Shown here: positions 25,277 to 34,543 of the stretch, one piece after another
How the letters are laid out: every line of letters starts with the position of its first letter
Position numbering within the stretch: position 1 is the stretch's first letter
From: Palsa-147 sp963771905
Lineage (GTDB): Bacteria > Acidobacteriota > Terriglobia > Acidiferrales > UBA7541
Reading direction: 5' to 3'
Assembly: GCA_963771905.1 (NCBI GenBank)
Contig: CAVYVI010000014.1
Coordinates: 496,001-560,000 of the forward strand
DNA: 64,000 nt
Notes under the pieces: generated by a model
Told to the model about the DNA's origin: nothing
What the model saw: only the letters and a program-made list of their open reading frames with translations
Databases searched by the model: none
Program-made: the position numbers and the translations under genes

Positions 25277-26011
25277 GCCCCGAACTGCGGAGCACGTCGA
25301 ATGTCTCTCGGCTCCTCAAAATCTCTGCTCGCAGCGAATCATTCAAGAACAACTAGGGCCACACCTCGCGCCGAACGGGGCAAAGGCGTCCTGTATTCGC
25401 CGGAAGGGGGTCAGTTCAGGATGATCGAGCGCCGGAACTATTCTATCTAGCGCCCCATATCGAGAGGGAATCCCAAAACCTTTTACTGATTCGAAACTAC
25501 TGCCTTGTTCTTATCACCTCCGGCAGTTCGATGACGCCAGAACTAACCGTTTGATGACGTATGTGGCACGCCCCTCGCGTTTGCCTCCACTCTTACCCAA
25601 ACAAAGCCGCTTTACCGAACGCTTTCGCCGCCGTGTCGGAACGACTCTCAAACAATGTCACTCTTAGTTTCAGGCCGGCCGAGTCGATTATTTTTTCCTC
25701 AGTTTTCAATAAATCCGCCCCTTTTTTTGATAGACAAGACATCCGTTCCCTGCGGTAGAATCGCCGAAATATTTCCCCCGGAGGCCTGCAACAAGGAAGC
25801 GGAAAACGTTGCCACACTCATTTACTGGGGGAAATCAGAGAGAGAGTTCTCGGCAGTGCCAGTGCTGAAATAGCGATGTAGGTGGCGTGCCGGCAGTCGC
25901 CGGAGCGATTGCACCGGGGTGTCCAGCATTGGCCTGAAATCCGGCGCGGCGGCGAGGCGCTTCTCATTTCCGGCTCTTGTTTGGCCGAATCTTCACGCGA
26001 GGTATTCAAAT
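25277..26011. other. Long gene-free interval with a possible structured RNA
   Basis: About 735 bp between the truncated receptor (minus) and the methyltransferase (plus). I see no credible gene. Part of it next to 25277 may be a decayed receptor 5' region. An inverted repeat (ATTTCCCCC at 25771-25779, GGGGGAAAT at 25827-25835) encloses a smaller one (GCAAC 25788-25792, GTTGC 25808-25812), which could fold in RNA; it matches no riboswitch class that I know. Confidence 0.35.
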
Positions 26012-27070
26012 ATGGCGATCGATCCCGACAAGCTCCATGAATTCCTTGGCAAGGCCATCGTCGATTTTGGTGCGACGTTTCACGCCGCGCTCATTCGTAT
26101 CGGAGACAAACTAGGCCTGTATAAGGCACTCGCCGCGGGCGGCCCGCAGACCGCCGCCGAGCTCGCGAAGAGAACCGGTACAGTTGAGCGCTATGTGAGG
26201 GAGTGGCTCTGTAATCAGGCCGCCGGCGGTTACGTCTCCTACGATCCCAGCAGCGGCAGATTCCATCTCAGCGAAGAACAAGCGTTCGGCCTTGCGGACG
26301 AAAACAGCCCAGTCTTCCTGCCGGGCGCCTTCCAATGTGCGCTGGCCGCCGTTAAGGCGGAAGAACAACTCACAGAGCGCTTCAAGTCCGGTAAAGGCCT
26401 GGGCTGGCATGAACACGATCCCGAACTCTTTGTCGGAACGGAGCGTTTTTTCCGGCCAGGCTACGCTGCGAACCTCGTCAGTTCGTGGATTCCTTCCCTC
26501 GAAGATGTCGACGGAAAACTGAAAAGCGGCGCGCGCGTTGCCGATGTCGGCTGTGGCCTGGGCGCATCTACTATTCTCATGGCGAAGTCCTATCCCAAAT
26601 CCGAGTTCGTAGGCTTCGACTATCATGACAAGTCCATCGAAACCGCCAAGCAGCGCGCCGCCGATGCAGGCGTAGCCAACCGCATTCGTTTTGAGGTCGC
26701 CAAGGCCAAGGAATATCCTGGCAAGGACTATGATTTCGTTACCTTTTTTGATTGTTTGCATGACATGGGCGACCCCGTGGGCGCATCCTCACACGTCCGC
26801 AGCACGCTAAAGAAAGACGGAACCTGGATGATTGTCGAACCCTTTGCCGGCGACAAGCTTGAAGACAATCTCAATCCCATCGGCCGCGCCTTTTATGGAG
26901 CGTCTACGTTGCTCTGCACGCCCGCCTCGTTGTCTCAGGAAGTTGGCCTCGCCTTGGGTGCGCAGGCTGGCGAAAAGCGCCTGCGCGAGGTCGTCACACA
27001 CGGCGGTTTCACGCGCTTCCGCCGCGCGACGCAGACGCCCTTTAACCTAATCTTCGAAGCGAGACCTTAG
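26012..27070 (+). CDS. SAM-dependent methyltransferase with N-terminal winged-helix domain
   Basis: A 352-residue protein. An N-terminal winged-helix dimerisation domain (LGLYKALAAGGPQTAAELAKRTGTVERYVREWL, about 30-65) precedes a Rossmann methyltransferase with motif I VADVGCGLGASTILMAKSYP (about 180-200), FVGFDYHDKSIETAK and FVTFFDCLHDMGDP. This is the Rv2258c/O-methyltransferase-like layout. GAGG stands about 11 bases before ATG 26012; the frame extends upstream to 25919 without further similarity. The substrate is unknown, and the gene stands alone. Confidence 0.88.
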   Translation: MAIDPDKLHEFLGKAIVDFGATFHAALIRIGDKLGLYKALAAGGPQTAAELAKRTGTVERYVREWLCNQAAGGYVSYDPSSGRFHLSEEQAFGLADENSPVFLPGAFQCALAAVKAEEQLTERFKSGKGLGWHEHDPELFVGTERFFRPGYAANLVSSWIPSLEDVDGKLKSGARVADVGCGLGASTILMAKSYPKSEFVGFDYHDKSIETAKQRAADAGVANRIRFEVAKAKEYPGKDYDFVTFFDCLHDMGDPVGASSHVRSTLKKDGTWMIVEPFAGDKLEDNLNPIGRAFYGASTLLCTPASLSQEVGLALGAQAGEKRLREVVTHGGFTRFRRATQTPFNLIFEARP

Positions 27071-27085
27071 TCCCGCGAGACTCCC

Positions 27086-27154
27086 ATGGGCAAGTCGAAA
27101 TACGGGCGGCGACGAATCGCGGCAAAACGCCAGCGCAAAGGTGAGGGGAACTAA
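27086..27154 (+). CDS. Candidate very small basic ORF
   Basis: A 22-codon frame encoding a very basic peptide (MGKSKYGRRRIAAKRQRK plus four residues), 15 bp after the methyltransferase stop. It has no clear ribosome-binding site and no recognised family. The composition resembles small ribosome- or nucleic-acid-binding peptides, but it may be chance. Confidence 0.2.
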   Translation: MGKSKYGRRRIAAKRQRKGEGN

Positions 27155-27325
27155 AGAGTCTGCCGCCTGTCGCCGCAACGCGCTGATTTTCCTCGGCTCA
27201 GCGCTCGCTCACGCAATTCCTCGAAAATGCATCGGTTTTCTGAAAAACGACCGCTGGTAGTAGTTTAACTCCTCTGACAAAGTCTCTATTTCTCTTCTTC
27301 GAAATCTCGTGTTCTGAGGGGGAAA

Positions 27326-30300
27326 GTGCGCTTGTCCATCGGGAGAATCTTGTTTTCATCAGCTCTTTTGGTTCTGGCGGCTTCGATGGCCGCGCAGAAT
27401 CCGCTTGGGTCGCTGGTCGGCACGGTTCAGGATGCGACCGGAGCGCGCATCGCGTCGGCAAGCATTGAAGTCAAGGCCGTCGATTCTTCCGTGGACCGCA
27501 CCACCACGGCGGATAATCAGGGCCAATTTCGCGTCGATGACCTGCCGCCTGGGCCTTACCGCCTGATCGTGAATGCGAAGGGTTTTGGTGAGGCGAGTTC
27601 CGACGTGTCGGTATTGGTAAGCACGACGCGAAATGTCTCGGTAACGCTAAGCGTCGCTACCGCGCGGGCCACGGTTCAAGTACAAGCGACGCCGTCGTCG
27701 ATCACCACCGAGCCGATCGACACGGCGAGCGCCGTACATCAGAGCGTCATGACAACTCACGATCTCGATACGATTCCGCTCGCCGCCCGCAGCTTCGCAA
27801 ACATCGCCTACCTCGCGCCCGGTACCGAGCCCGTCGAACCTTCCGATCCAACCAAAGCGCGCATCACCGCCGTTTCTACCGGCGGCAGCTCTGGGCTCAA
27901 CAATCAGCTCTCCGTCGATGGCGGTGACGACTCGGACGATTACATCGGCGGTTTTCTACAAAATATCTCCCCGGATGCCGTCCAGGAATTCGCCTTCAAG
28001 ACTGCGGGCGAAGACGCAGATACAGGCGGCACCACGGCCGGATCGGTCGTCATCACCACCAAGCGCGGCACCGATCAATGGCACGGTGGCGCGGCGTTCT
28101 ACGAACGCGCCGCGGCTCTGAACGCGCGCTTCCCAATTGATAATCCTTCGCCGAATCCAAAGCAGCCATTCTCCCGCCAAAATTATGTGGGAACTCTGGG
28201 CGGACCAATCGCGAAACAGAAGCTCTGGTTTTTCGCCGGCTTTGAAAACGTTCCGGAGCGGGCCAGCATCGCTTATAGCCCCGCCACGTTGACGCAATTT
28301 CAAGCCTTGGCTACATTGGCCTCGGATGGCCTGATACCCGGAGTGGCCTCGATCGCGACGCCAAGCAGCATCCCGGTGCCATTCCATGATTATCTGGGCG
28401 ACGCCCGGCTGGATTGGTATCAATCATCCCGCTCGCAATGGTTCGCCCGGGCGGCCTTTGACAACTACACGACGCAAAACGATCTCGTCCAACAAGGCAC
28501 GTTGCCATCCACCGGCGCCGCCTCGCACTCGAACTACATGAACCTGGTGATCAACAATTCGTTTACGTTCAGCCCCACTTGGCTCGGTTCGTTCACCTTC
28601 GACGCCAGCTATCTGCACCACACCGAGGCGCGCAACCAATACCTCGGCTTCGCTCTGGCGTTTCCCTTCAGCTCGACTTCCAGCACCATTTCCGGCTTCG
28701 AAACATTTGGCGACAATCAATTCCAGACTCCGATCACGGCGTTTCCGGTACTGCGCAACCAGGAGAAGTATCAGTTTCGCTACGACGTGAGCCACACGGT
28801 CGGCAAACACGCTCCGCGTTTTGGCGTGAACTTCATTCACGAGCCCGTCCTGAGCGGAGCGCTTTCCGGCACGGCTGAGAATCTGATGGTATTTGCGCTT
28901 AATCCTGTGGATTACCTAACGGACCTCACGCAATTTACCGAAGATCTTAACTGCGGCCCGACTGCCACACCTGGCACGACTTGCACCAGCACGCCTGCCG
29001 GCGATGGCAGTTTCTCGCAGGACGTGCAGCGGCTCGGCCTTTATGCGGAGGATTCCTGGCGAGTCAGTTCTCATCTCACCGTAAATTACGGTCTGCGATA
29101 TGACACCACGTTCGGACTCTTTACCGGTTCCGGCCGGAGCCAATTGGAAAACCCGGCTGCGCTCACGATCCAGGCCGAGCAATTGCCGCTTCCCGCCGGC
29201 GCGCCGCACGATTACCGTCACGCCTTCGCGCCACGGCTCGGCATCGCCTACTCACCGGGCCAGAGCGGCCGTATGGTCATTCGCGTCGGCTTCGGTCTCT
29301 ATTACGACGATCTCGCGCAAAACGGCTGGGTCACCGCGCTTCAGGCGGTGAATACGCCTCCGAGTATGTGCGTCGTTCCTTTCGATCCGGGCTGCCTGCC
29401 GGGAGCGGCTTTGGGAGGGCACGGCGACATCATCGCTCCGAATTACAAGACACCGTATGCGATTCACGCGACCGGCGGATTGCAGTACGCGTTCAACAGC
29501 AAATGGATGGCGAGCGCCGATGTGACCCACGAAGAAGGGAACCACGGATATCGCGCGTACAATTACGAAGCGGGCTTTACGCTCTCCTCCCCGGACCTCG
29601 CTCCCGATCAGGCTACGCAAATCGCCAACGTTCCGAACATCACCGAATTCCGCAGCGACAATCGCTCGCGTTACGACGCGCTTATGCTTCACTTGCAGGG
29701 CAACGTAACCAAGCGCCTCAATCTCACCGTGAACTACACGCTCTCCCGCGCGGACACCTGGGGCTGTGTTCTGGGTGAGCTGTTCGACTACGTGAACGGC
29801 GTCTGCGACCCGCTGCATGCATTTGCCCCTGGTGATTATGGTCCGTCCGGTGAGGATGTGACCTCTCGTTTTGTTGTCGCCGGTGGCGTCCACGTCCCGG
29901 GCGGATTCGAATTGACGACGCTTTTCCAAGCCGAAAGCGGCCGTCCCATCACCCTCACGACTCCGGTCGACGTGAACGGATTTGGCGACGCAGCGGACGA
30001 TCGCGCGGTGGTGAATGGAGTGCAGACCACCCTGGATGAATTTCGCGGCACTCCATACATTCAGCTCGATCTGCGCGTGAGCCGCCCATTTAACTTCCAC
30101 GACCGTTGGTCGCTCACGCCCATTGCGGAGTTCTTCAATCTTTTCAACCGCAATAATCCCGGCGCGAATTATGTGACGGATATTTCGGCGCTGCCAACGC
30201 CGGTCAACAGCCTCTTCAACGCCACAGCCTTCTGTTTGAACGCTGCCTGCACGCAGACGAAGCCCATCACCAGTCCCAAGCAGCTCCTCGTCCCTTCCGG

Positions 30301-30382
30301 CGCTCTAGGCGATTTCTTTGGCCCAGGCACCACCGTGGGAATTCCGTTCGCCGCGCAGCTCGGGGTTCGCCTGAGTTTCTGA
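27326..30382 (+). CDS. Oar-like TonB-dependent receptor with carboxypeptidase-regulatory domain
   Basis: A 1018-residue outer-membrane protein. Signal peptide: LFSSALLVLAASMAAQNPLG (about residues 9-28). A carboxypeptidase-regulatory Ig-like domain (LVGTVQDATGARIASASIEVKA...GPYRLIVNAKGFGEAS, about 30-120) is followed by a plug (VHQSVMTTHDLDTIPLAARSFANIAYLAPGTEP, then GTDQWHGGAAFYERAAALNAR) and a long barrel with repeated RFGVNF, LGLYAEDSWRVSSHLTVNYGLRYD and the TPIAEFFNLFNRNNPG segment, ending GVRLSF with a C-terminal Phe. GTG 27326 has GAGGGGGAAA immediately upstream. In Acidobacteriota such proteins import large or unknown substrates. Confidence 0.93.
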   Translation: MRLSIGRILFSSALLVLAASMAAQNPLGSLVGTVQDATGARIASASIEVKAVDSSVDRTTTADNQGQFRVDDLPPGPYRLIVNAKGFGEASSDVSVLVSTTRNVSVTLSVATARATVQVQATPSSITTEPIDTASAVHQSVMTTHDLDTIPLAARSFANIAYLAPGTEPVEPSDPTKARITAVSTGGSSGLNNQLSVDGGDDSDDYIGGFLQNISPDAVQEFAFKTAGEDADTGGTTAGSVVITTKRGTDQWHGGAAFYERAAALNARFPIDNPSPNPKQPFSRQNYVGTLGGPIAKQKLWFFAGFENVPERASIAYSPATLTQFQALATLASDGLIPGVASIATPSSIPVPFHDYLGDARLDWYQSSRSQWFARAAFDNYTTQNDLVQQGTLPSTGAASHSNYMNLVINNSFTFSPTWLGSFTFDASYLHHTEARNQYLGFALAFPFSSTSSTISGFETFGDNQFQTPITAFPVLRNQEKYQFRYDVSHTVGKHAPRFGVNFIHEPVLSGALSGTAENLMVFALNPVDYLTDLTQFTEDLNCGPTATPGTTCTSTPAGDGSFSQDVQRLGLYAEDSWRVSSHLTVNYGLRYDTTFGLFTGSGRSQLENPAALTIQAEQLPLPAGAPHDYRHAFAPRLGIAYSPGQSGRMVIRVGFGLYYDDLAQNGWVTALQAVNTPPSMCVVPFDPGCLPGAALGGHGDIIAPNYKTPYAIHATGGLQYAFNSKWMASADVTHEEGNHGYRAYNYEAGFTLSSPDLAPDQATQIANVPNITEFRSDNRSRYDALMLHLQGNVTKRLNLTVNYTLSRADTWGCVLGELFDYVNGVCDPLHAFAPGDYGPSGEDVTSRFVVAGGVHVPGGFELTTLFQAESGRPITLTTPVDVNGFGDAADDRAVVNGVQTTLDEFRGTPYIQLDLRVSRPFNFHDRWSLTPIAEFFNLFNRNNPGANYVTDISALPTPVNSLFNATAFCLNAACTQTKPITSPKQLLVPSGALGDFFGPGTTVGIPFAAQLGVRLSF

Positions 30383-30576
30383 CCGCGCCACGCGGCAAGA
30401 GATTATCGCCTATAAGAATTAATCGACCCCTTCTTCCACGCTCCAAGCTGGTTCAGCCTCGTCGAAACGGACTGCTGTAGCGACGTGAATCGTTTCAATT
30501 TATTGAGGAGACAATTCCACGTTGCCAGCGAGGGGCGACGCCATCATCGGCCGAAAACACTCCAAGAGCGCCGTGG

Positions 30577-30604
30577 TTGACATCTGTCCGCGTCGCAGTA
30601 TCAT
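30577..30604 (+). promoter_or_regulatory. Sigma70-type promoter of the fluoride operon
   Basis: Consensus TTGACA at 30577-30582, a 16-bp spacer and TATCAT at 30599-30604. The predicted transcription start is about 30610-30612, exactly at the first base pairs of the riboswitch aptamer, which supports both calls. Confidence 0.8.
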
Positions 30605-30611
30605 TATTCCA

Positions 30612-30698
30612 GAGGGCAAGGAGTTGCCCTTTAACCGCTGTCCCTTCGATACCGGGACGGATGATGACTCCTGACAAGGATCCTTGTCGCGGAGTCAT
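30612..30698 (+). promoter_or_regulatory. Fluoride riboswitch (crcB RNA motif) with expression platform
   Basis: The aptamer begins GGGCAAGGAGTTGCCC (30614-30629): a P1 stem with the loop AGGAGT, matching the conserved GGnGU loop. The core TTTAACCGC (30630-30638) follows, then a P3 hairpin GTCCC/GGGAC (30640-30644 with 30654-30658) and the 3' core GATGATGACTCCTGAC. Loop GGAG (30620-30623) can pair with CTCC (30668-30671), the pseudoknot of the class. Downstream, GACAAGGATCCTTGTC is a 16-nt palindrome, and GGAGTCAT (30691-30698) is complementary to the aptamer's ATGACTCC (30664-30671), giving a competing helix. No U-run follows, so control is more likely translational or Rho-dependent than by an intrinsic terminator. 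The downstream operon contains crcB. Confidence 0.9.
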
Positions 30699-30744
30699 GC
30701 CCCCCGGCAACGATCCCACAACTGAAATAGAAGCGAGGACTGAC

Positions 30745-31944
30745 ATGCAAAATGTCTGGGCACTAGCTTCCTTGTGGGTCGGATTGGCGCTCGTTGCTAC
30801 CCTCTTGGCGATCTGGTTCAAGATTTCTACGGCCCTGACGGAAATCGTTGTCGGGACCGTCGCACAATTGCTAATCGGTGCCTTGGTCGGGCCAATGGGT
30901 CTCGGCGCGAAATCCGAATGGATTACATTTCTTGCGGGAACCGGCGCAATCGTTCTCACCTTTCTAGCCGGAGCGGAACTCGACCCTGTAATTTTTCGCA
31001 CGAAGTGGAAGGAGGCCATGGTCGTCGGGCTCGTCGGTTTTATCGGCCCCTTCATCGGTTGTGCAGCGATTGCGCATTATGTTCTGCACTGGACCGCGAA
31101 GTCGAGCTGGCTCGCTGGCGTCGCGCTCTCCACCACTAGCGTAGCTGTCGTTTACGCCGTCATGTTGGAACTCGGACTCAACAAGACGGACTTCGGAAAA
31201 GCCATTCTCGCGGCCTGCTTCGTCAACGATCTAGGCACGGTCATCGCCTTAGGCCTCATCTTTTCACCGTTCACCATTCGCACCCTCATCTTCGTGGTTG
31301 TGAGCATAGTTGTTTTCTTTGTTCTGCCTTTCATCACCCCCAAATTCTTTCAGCTGTATGGCGGGCGCGTCTCCGAGCTGGAAGCGAAATACATCCTGTT
31401 CCTGTTGTTCGCCATGGGTGGCCTTGCGGTTTGGGCTGGCAGCGAAGCGGTATTGCCTGCCTACGTGATCGGAATGGTTTTGGCAGGGACTGTCGGAAAG
31501 GACCACATCCTCATTCGCCGCCTTCGCACACTCACTTTTGGTTTGCTGACCCCATTTTATTTCATCCGCGCCGGCTCATTCGTCTCGATTCCTGTTCTGA
31601 TCGCCGCGCCTCTCGTCTTCGCAATTCTCTTCGCCTCCAAAATGATTTCGAAGGTTGTGGGTCTCCTTCCGACTGTAAAGGCCTTCAAGTATCAGCGCCA
31701 GGAAGGTCTTTACTACACTTTAATGATGTCAACCGGGCTGACTTTTGGCACGATCTCGGCGCTGTTCGGTCTCGGTCACGGAATCATTGATCAAGCCCAA
31801 TATTCGCATCTTGTCGCGACGGTGATCGCCAGTGCGGTCATACCAACCATGTTCGCCAACGCTTGGTTTATGCCCCGGCATCTGTTACCCAGGCCCGGAA
31901 AGGAAGAGAATGTCGGTCAAGTGAGCGCCGTAACCACGGATTGA
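30745..31944 (+). CDS. Cation/proton antiporter (CPA2/KefB-like), first gene of the fluoride operon
   Basis: A 399-residue inner-membrane protein with about 11-12 hydrophobic segments. Motifs: LIGALVGPMGLG, TFLAGAELDP, WLAGVALSTTSVAVVYAVM, and FVNDLGTVIALGLIF, whose Asn161-Asp162 is at the ion-binding position. ATG 30745 has GCGAGG about 7 bases upstream. An in-frame ATG at 30697, inside the riboswitch platform, is an alternative that would add 16 residues. Being directly under a fluoride riboswitch suggests that this protein helps to restore ion or proton balance, or exports fluoride itself; antiporters of this class are known members of fluoride regulons. The USP gene follows after 9 bp. 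Confidence 0.9.
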   Translation: MQNVWALASLWVGLALVATLLAIWFKISTALTEIVVGTVAQLLIGALVGPMGLGAKSEWITFLAGTGAIVLTFLAGAELDPVIFRTKWKEAMVVGLVGFIGPFIGCAAIAHYVLHWTAKSSWLAGVALSTTSVAVVYAVMLELGLNKTDFGKAILAACFVNDLGTVIALGLIFSPFTIRTLIFVVVSIVVFFVLPFITPKFFQLYGGRVSELEAKYILFLLFAMGGLAVWAGSEAVLPAYVIGMVLAGTVGKDHILIRRLRTLTFGLLTPFYFIRAGSFVSIPVLIAAPLVFAILFASKMISKVVGLLPTVKAFKYQRQEGLYYTLMMSTGLTFGTISALFGLGHGIIDQAQYSHLVATVIASAVIPTMFANAWFMPRHLLPRPGKEENVGQVSAVTTD

Positions 31945-31953
31945 GGAGGGCAT

Positions 31954-32391
31954 ATGATGGGTCGCAGACATTCCCAGTTCAAAAAGATCCTGATCGGCTA
32001 TGACGGCTCGTCTCAATCGGACAAGGCGACCGAAATCGGCCTCGCTCTTGCCCACTCGCTCGATTCGCGCGTGCTCCTCTTCGCCGTCGCGCGTCCTCCA
32101 GAGCCGGCAACAATGGTCGAACTGAGTGCTATGCTCGATGATGCGCGCGAGCACTTCGAGGAGAAGTTCAAAAAAATCGTGCAGCGAGCAGAAGACTTGG
32201 AAGTCGCATTGGAAACCGACATTGTCGTGGGCCACCCGGTCGAGCAAATCGTTCATCGAGCCGAAATTGATCACATCGACTTGATCGTACTGGGGCGGCG
32301 CGGCATGTCGCGATTCGAAAAAATGCTTGTTGGATCCACTTCCGAAAAGGTACTTCGTTACGCTCATTGCCCGGTCATGGTTGTGAGATGA
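31954..32391 (+). CDS. Universal stress protein (UspA family)
   Basis: A 145-residue single Usp domain: FKKILIGYDGSSQSDKATEIGLALAHSL at the start and LIVLGRRGMSRFEKMLVGSTSEKVLRYAHCPVMVV at the end. This includes the ATP-binding G-x2-G-x9-G(S/T) pattern, so it is of the nucleotide-binding type. GAGGAGG precedes ATG 31954. The gene lies 9 bp after the antiporter, and its stop overlaps the dynamin start as ATGA. Usp genes are among those already associated with fluoride riboswitches. Confidence 0.93.
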   Translation: MMGRRHSQFKKILIGYDGSSQSDKATEIGLALAHSLDSRVLLFAVARPPEPATMVELSAMLDDAREHFEEKFKKIVQRAEDLEVALETDIVVGHPVEQIVHRAEIDHIDLIVLGRRGMSRFEKMLVGSTSEKVLRYAHCPVMVVR

Positions 32392-34511
32392 CGCAAGGCA
32401 ATACCAATTCGTCGTCGAGCGCTTCGGGTCTGAATGAATTCCAGGCGAGTCGTCTCCGCGTCAGCTGTCAATACATCGACAAGCTCCTCGGCGAAGTCGA
32501 GGCCATCCTCAACGCCTCCGCTTCCAAGGCGGCCTTCCCGCGATACTCCTCCGACGTTGCTCCCGCGCAACGAAGAACGATTGAAGATTACATTGCCCGC
32601 GTCCGCGCGCAATTGATTCGCGTCCTCGACGGCCAGAACATTCCGCGGGAAGGCCCTTTCATCCCGGCGTCCCGCGCTATCCACGTCATGCTCGGTGCGA
32701 TTGATATTGCCGCCGAAGAGTTGAAACCCGGATACATGCGCGGCTATGGCGACCTGCCCGAATCGGTCGCGACCGAGCTCAATGGCATTGCGAGCGAACT
32801 CCGCGGCCTGGTCTTCCGTCTCGATCGCTATCTTTCCCAAGGAGTTGGCCAGGATCTCAAAGCCCGTCTCGAGCGCCTCGATCAGGCCGGCAACGATCTT
32901 CCGCTTCTGGCAAGAATCGAGCAGATCGTGCGCGAGCGGGGCCTCGTCGAGTTCCGCTCCGCGATCGCCGCAATCCTCGACCGCGCCGAGGACAAGACCT
33001 TCGAAATCGCGGTCTTCGGGCGCGTGAGTTCCGGGAAATCGTCCTTATTGAATGCGATTCTCGAAACGGACGTTCTTCCGGTCGGTGTCACGCCGATCAC
33101 TTCTGTTCCGGCGCGCATCACCTATGCCGCCGAACCCTCTGTCACTGTCTGGTTTTCAGAGGCTCCCACAAAGACTTTCGAAATCGCGCGCCTGGCGGAA
33201 TTCGCGACCGAGCAACAGAATCCGGGGAACTCGAAGCAAGTGACGCGCATTGTCGTCGCCCTTCCGTCCCCGCGCCTTCGTGGCGGGGTCGCGTTTGTCG
33301 ATACGCCGGGTTTGGGCTCCCTCGCCACCAGCGGTGCCGCCGAAACGCTGGCCTATCTTCCGAAATGCGATCTTGGCGTGGTTTTGACCGATGCGGGTTC
33401 GACTCTCACCGCCGAGGATTTGCAAACAATTCTCACTCTTCAGGATACTGCCGTTCCCGTGAACGTGCTGCTCAGCAAGGCCGATCTGCTCACCGCCGAG
33501 GATCGCGTCCGGATCATTCAGTACGTCAAGGATCACATCGCATCCGAATGCCGCCTGAATTTGCCCGTGCGTCCCGTCAGCGTTCTCTCCTCGTGCCGCG
33601 AAATGACGGATCGATGGTTCCAGGAAGAAATCGTTCCTCTCTATGGTCAATCGCAGCAATTACGAGCGGCGTCGTTGCGCAGAAAAATCGGCACTCTCCG
33701 CGAATCCGTTGCCGCGGCGCTGCAAGCGCGGATGGCCAGGCGCCGGCAGGCTTCCACGCATTCGAAGGAACAGATTCGCGCCGCCGAATCGCTCCTGCGA
33801 AGAGCCACGGGGCAACTCGAGGAGATGCGCTCGCTCTGCGAACGCGCGATCGACGGTGCCGCGGCCGAAATGCAGGACGCTATCGAAACAGCTGCGAGCC
33901 GCCTGATGGGTTCGTGGTCTGGAAATGACGCCGGCCCCGCCGTTCCGGGCCAGCTGGTTCGCGACGTCATCGCGCAGTTCGTCCAGCAGCGGGTGAAAAT
34001 GCTGCAAGACCATCTCTCGACGTTTGCCACACAGCTCCGCAACGACTTGACGCGATGCGCCTCCGATCTCGGTCTCGCGGACGCGCCGAATGACGACGAA
34101 TTTCAGTCCGTCATCCGCGGCGCTCCACTCTTTGATCCCCAGCCGTTCAAAATCGAAGTCTCGCGCCCCGCCATTTCCGGTCTCTTGGGCCATCGCTTCG
34201 CCGAACGTCAACTCGCACGGCGCATCAGCAGACAACTCGGCGAGCCTTTCCACGCCGCGCTCTCCGTCTATTGGAAGCTCGTGAAGGATTGGTCGAACTT
34301 CGTCATGACTCAGTTGAAACACAGATTTGAATCCTACGCCGAGAACTATCGTGCGCAGGCCGAGCAGGCTCTCGGCGGAAGGGAATTCAACGCCGCTGAG
34401 CTCGACGCGGTTCGGGAAAATCTCGCGCAGCTCGGAGCCGCCGCGTCGCCGGAAAATCGCGCTGCGAGCCGTGCATCGCACGTACCCGAGGCCAGCTCGA
34501 AGACTGTCTGA
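32388..34511 (+). CDS. Bacterial dynamin-like GTPase (first of two)
   Basis: A 707-residue large GTPase. An N-terminal helical region of about 200 residues precedes the G domain: P-loop FGRVSSGKSSLLNAIL (about 209-224), switch Thr in VTPITSVPARITY, G3 DTPGLGS (about 305) and G4 SKAD (about 362). The C-terminal part (about 430-680) is a long helical stalk with a short hydrophobic stretch (ISGLLGHRF...EPFHAALSVYW). This is the dynamin/BDLP layout: an assembling GTPase that remodels or protects membranes. ATG 32388 overlaps the Usp stop as ATGA; no other start gives a ribosome-binding context. The second GTPase of the operon (36937) is shorter, and paired bacterial dynamins often act as hetero-oligomers. 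Confidence 0.88.
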   Translation: MTQGNTNSSSSASGLNEFQASRLRVSCQYIDKLLGEVEAILNASASKAAFPRYSSDVAPAQRRTIEDYIARVRAQLIRVLDGQNIPREGPFIPASRAIHVMLGAIDIAAEELKPGYMRGYGDLPESVATELNGIASELRGLVFRLDRYLSQGVGQDLKARLERLDQAGNDLPLLARIEQIVRERGLVEFRSAIAAILDRAEDKTFEIAVFGRVSSGKSSLLNAILETDVLPVGVTPITSVPARITYAAEPSVTVWFSEAPTKTFEIARLAEFATEQQNPGNSKQVTRIVVALPSPRLRGGVAFVDTPGLGSLATSGAAETLAYLPKCDLGVVLTDAGSTLTAEDLQTILTLQDTAVPVNVLLSKADLLTAEDRVRIIQYVKDHIASECRLNLPVRPVSVLSSCREMTDRWFQEEIVPLYGQSQQLRAASLRRKIGTLRESVAAALQARMARRRQASTHSKEQIRAAESLLRRATGQLEEMRSLCERAIDGAAAEMQDAIETAASRLMGSWSGNDAGPAVPGQLVRDVIAQFVQQRVKMLQDHLSTFATQLRNDLTRCASDLGLADAPNDDEFQSVIRGAPLFDPQPFKIEVSRPAISGLLGHRFAERQLARRISRQLGEPFHAALSVYWKLVKDWSNFVMTQLKHRFESYAENYRAQAEQALGGREFNAAELDAVRENLAQLGAAASPENRAASRASHVPEASSKTV

Positions 34512-34543
34512 CTGGTCCAAAGGAGAAAATCAGCCTCGTTCAT

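Noticed and set aside
25771..25835. Reading the inverted repeat as a c-di-GMP, cobalamin or SAH riboswitch
   Set aside because: The conserved core sequences of those classes are absent.
30495..31055. A 186-codon minus-strand ORF opposite the riboswitch and antiporter
   Set aside because: It overlaps the promoter, riboswitch and antiporter and has no similarity.
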